64,000 bases of DNA from JAYUJH01 sp043765375. GTDB taxonomy: Bacteria > Pseudomonadota > Alphaproteobacteria > Rickettsiales > UBA998. The translations under genes were made by a program, and so were the position numbers. The stretch spans positions 14,667 through 78,666 of the forward strand of contig JAYUJH010000031.1 of assembly GCA_043765375.1 (NCBI GenBank), written 5' to 3'. Below are positions 63,503 through 64,000 of this stretch, piece after piece (within the stretch, counting starts at the first letter, position 1; every line of letters starts with the position of its first letter). The notes under the pieces were generated by a model. It had not been told where the DNA came from. It saw only the letters and a list, made by a program, of their open reading frames with translations, and made no database searches.

Positions 63503-63823
63503 TTAGTAATAAATATAATTAGTTAGCAATGCCATATTTTTTTTATTTTCAACAATTAGCAAAGGTTCTGCTTTGTTGAACAATTTTTTGATTTCTTCGT
63601 TCATATCCGTGCTTTGGTTTAAGCAACTCTGAGCATCATTTAGCTTATAATTAGGAGATGGAATTAAATTTAACTCTATATTTAATTCATAGAGTTTATT
63701 ATATCTAAAAGTTTCAATATCTTTATTTATTTGAAGTTTGTGAGACCAATATACATTGATGATTGCTGAAACAATAGCTGCAACAAGGGCATTTGAAAGA
63801 AAAGTTAGTGTGTAAGATTCCAT
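63503..63823 (-). CDS. Unknown membrane-anchored protein, 3' end cut by the IS
   Basis: The start MESYTLTFLSNALVAAIVSAIINVYW gives one N-terminal helix. A charged, helical soluble part follows. The reading frame runs into the IS1 inverted repeat after ENKKN at about 63537, and the last ~11 residues (MALLTNYIYY) are encoded by the IS end. So the natural C terminus is probably lost. The ribosome site AAGGAAAA precedes the ATG. No family recognised. Confidence 0.5.
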   Translation of the reverse strand: MESYTLTFLSNALVAAIVSAIINVYWSHKLQINKDIETFRYNKLYELNIELNLIPSPNYKLNDAQSCLNQSTDMNEEIKKLFNKAEPLLIVENKKNMALLTNYIYY

Positions 63824-63902
63824 AATTTTTTGATTTTCCTTGAAAACAAAAAGATTATATTCTGCTATAATTAGAATATCAAGAAATAAAAACTCTCACA
63901 TA

Positions 63903-64000
63903 ACGTTTTGCGCACCAGTGGGTTATAAATATGTGTCATCCAAACGGGGCGGTAAGGAATTAGTGATTGACCAGTCGCTCGCCAGCATTGTGAAGCAGGC
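63903..64000 (+). CDS. Serine recombinase fragment (partial, runs off the window)
   Basis: In one open frame the last 98 bases encode FCAPVGYKYVSSKRGGKELVIDQSLASIVKQ. The PVGYKY..GGKEL.ID..LASIV pattern is the start of the recombinase domain of large serine recombinases, very like those of Rickettsiales phages and plasmids. The catalytic N-terminal resolvase domain is missing upstream, and there is no start codon with a ribosome site. It is likely a 5'-truncated remnant whose rest lies to the right. Confidence 0.6.

Larger units (their letters stand above)
62733..63522 (+). pseudogene. IS1-family transposase, in three pieces
   Basis: Piece 1 (62733-62861): zinc-finger domain SCKKCGSYEHHLSGKIGGKQLHRCRECGANYL, stop at 62859. 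Piece 2 (62942-63037): SEEQKIQALLLFRKGLSLRSIAEI, a helix-turn-helix. Piece 3 (63139-63522): IKIDELWHYAHKKQQKLWIWLAYSR, VCTDEWSAYRKI and HNVEAQNSSLRDFIKRFNRKTKAYSKAKNMAEY, the DDE-type core. Pieces 1/2 and 2/3 are separated by TATAG hairpins. The linker between the helix-turn-helix and the DDE core seems partly lost. Confidence 0.85.
62650..63536 (+). mobile_element. IS1-family insertion sequence, decayed
   Basis: Perfect 29-bp terminal inverted repeats lie at 62650-62678 and 63508-63536, with the core GGCATTGCTAACTAATTAT. Between them is a broken IS1-type transposase. Total about 0.88 kb. The flanks show no clear 8-9 bp target duplication, only AT next to each end. Two hairpin insertions (62862-62938 and 63044-63139) have disrupted the gene, so the element cannot move by itself. 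Confidence 0.88.

Overview
The window looks like the chromosome of an AT-rich, flagellated alphaproteobacterium. Lineage markers seen directly are an sdhE-mfd pair, a rpmF-plsX-fabH-ihfA operon, a MipZ division ATPase, a CobT-like VWA protein, the FliW/FliB/FlgN flagellar accessory set and a VirB6-type conjugation/T4SS membrane protein. Genes for amino-acid and cofactor synthesis (ilvB, thrC, thrB, nadC, purD) argue against a strongly reduced obligate intracellular genome. VirB6, IS debris and a recombinase tail like those in Rickettsiales mobile elements fit a basal or host-associated relative of that group. The lineage assignment is inference.

Layout: 1-6.8 kb, virB6, sdhE, mfd, gltX. 6.9-10.1 kb, a lipoprotein, flgBC, a 2-Cys peroxiredoxin, trxB and a small membrane protein. 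10.1-12.8 kb, gltA-purD on the minus strand. 13.1-16.8 kb, an unknown protein, ilvB, and a COG2958/HrgA-type gene broken by a hairpin repeat. 16.8-22.2 kb, a tautomerase, a lytic transglycosylase, thrC, and the rpmF-plsX-fabH-ihfA operon. 22.3-26.8 kb, a glycosyltransferase, a CobT-like protein and a frameshifted outer-membrane barrel gene. 26.9-34.6 kb, a seven-gene flagellar operon (flgI, flgJ, flgN, flgK, flgL, fliW, fliB). 34.8-40.4 kb, divergent glycosyltransferase genes and an asparagine-synthase-like/DUF6270 fusion. 40.4-45.3 kb, thrB, a small secreted protein, parC, an unknown protein and tRNA-Asp. 45.7-52.9 kb, lptF, two unknown membrane proteins, pepA, an orphan terminase and plsC. 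52.9-55.1 kb, a possible BECR-type nuclease, a structured RNA candidate, rph and rdgB. 55.1-62.2 kb, a membrane protein, a MarR regulator, a second M17 peptidase, an MnmC-like oxidoreductase, mipZ, nadC and a VanX-like dipeptidase. 62.2-64 kb, a 36-aa ORF with its own terminator, a decayed IS1-family element, and the tail of a serine recombinase.

The most unusual feature is a dispersed family of hairpin elements beginning TATAG and ending CTATA. They occur as pairs of about 60-bp palindromes separated by an 11-12 bp AT-rich spacer. The arms differ between copies but stay self-complementary within each copy. They sit at TA sites, nest inside each other, interrupt an IS1 transposase, and interrupt a COG2958 gene in such a way that exact removal restores the reading frame. 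A second pattern is frequent 12/15/24-bp frame-preserving tandem duplication inside many conserved genes and across several stop codons. A G6 tract separates the two halves of an outer-membrane protein gene.
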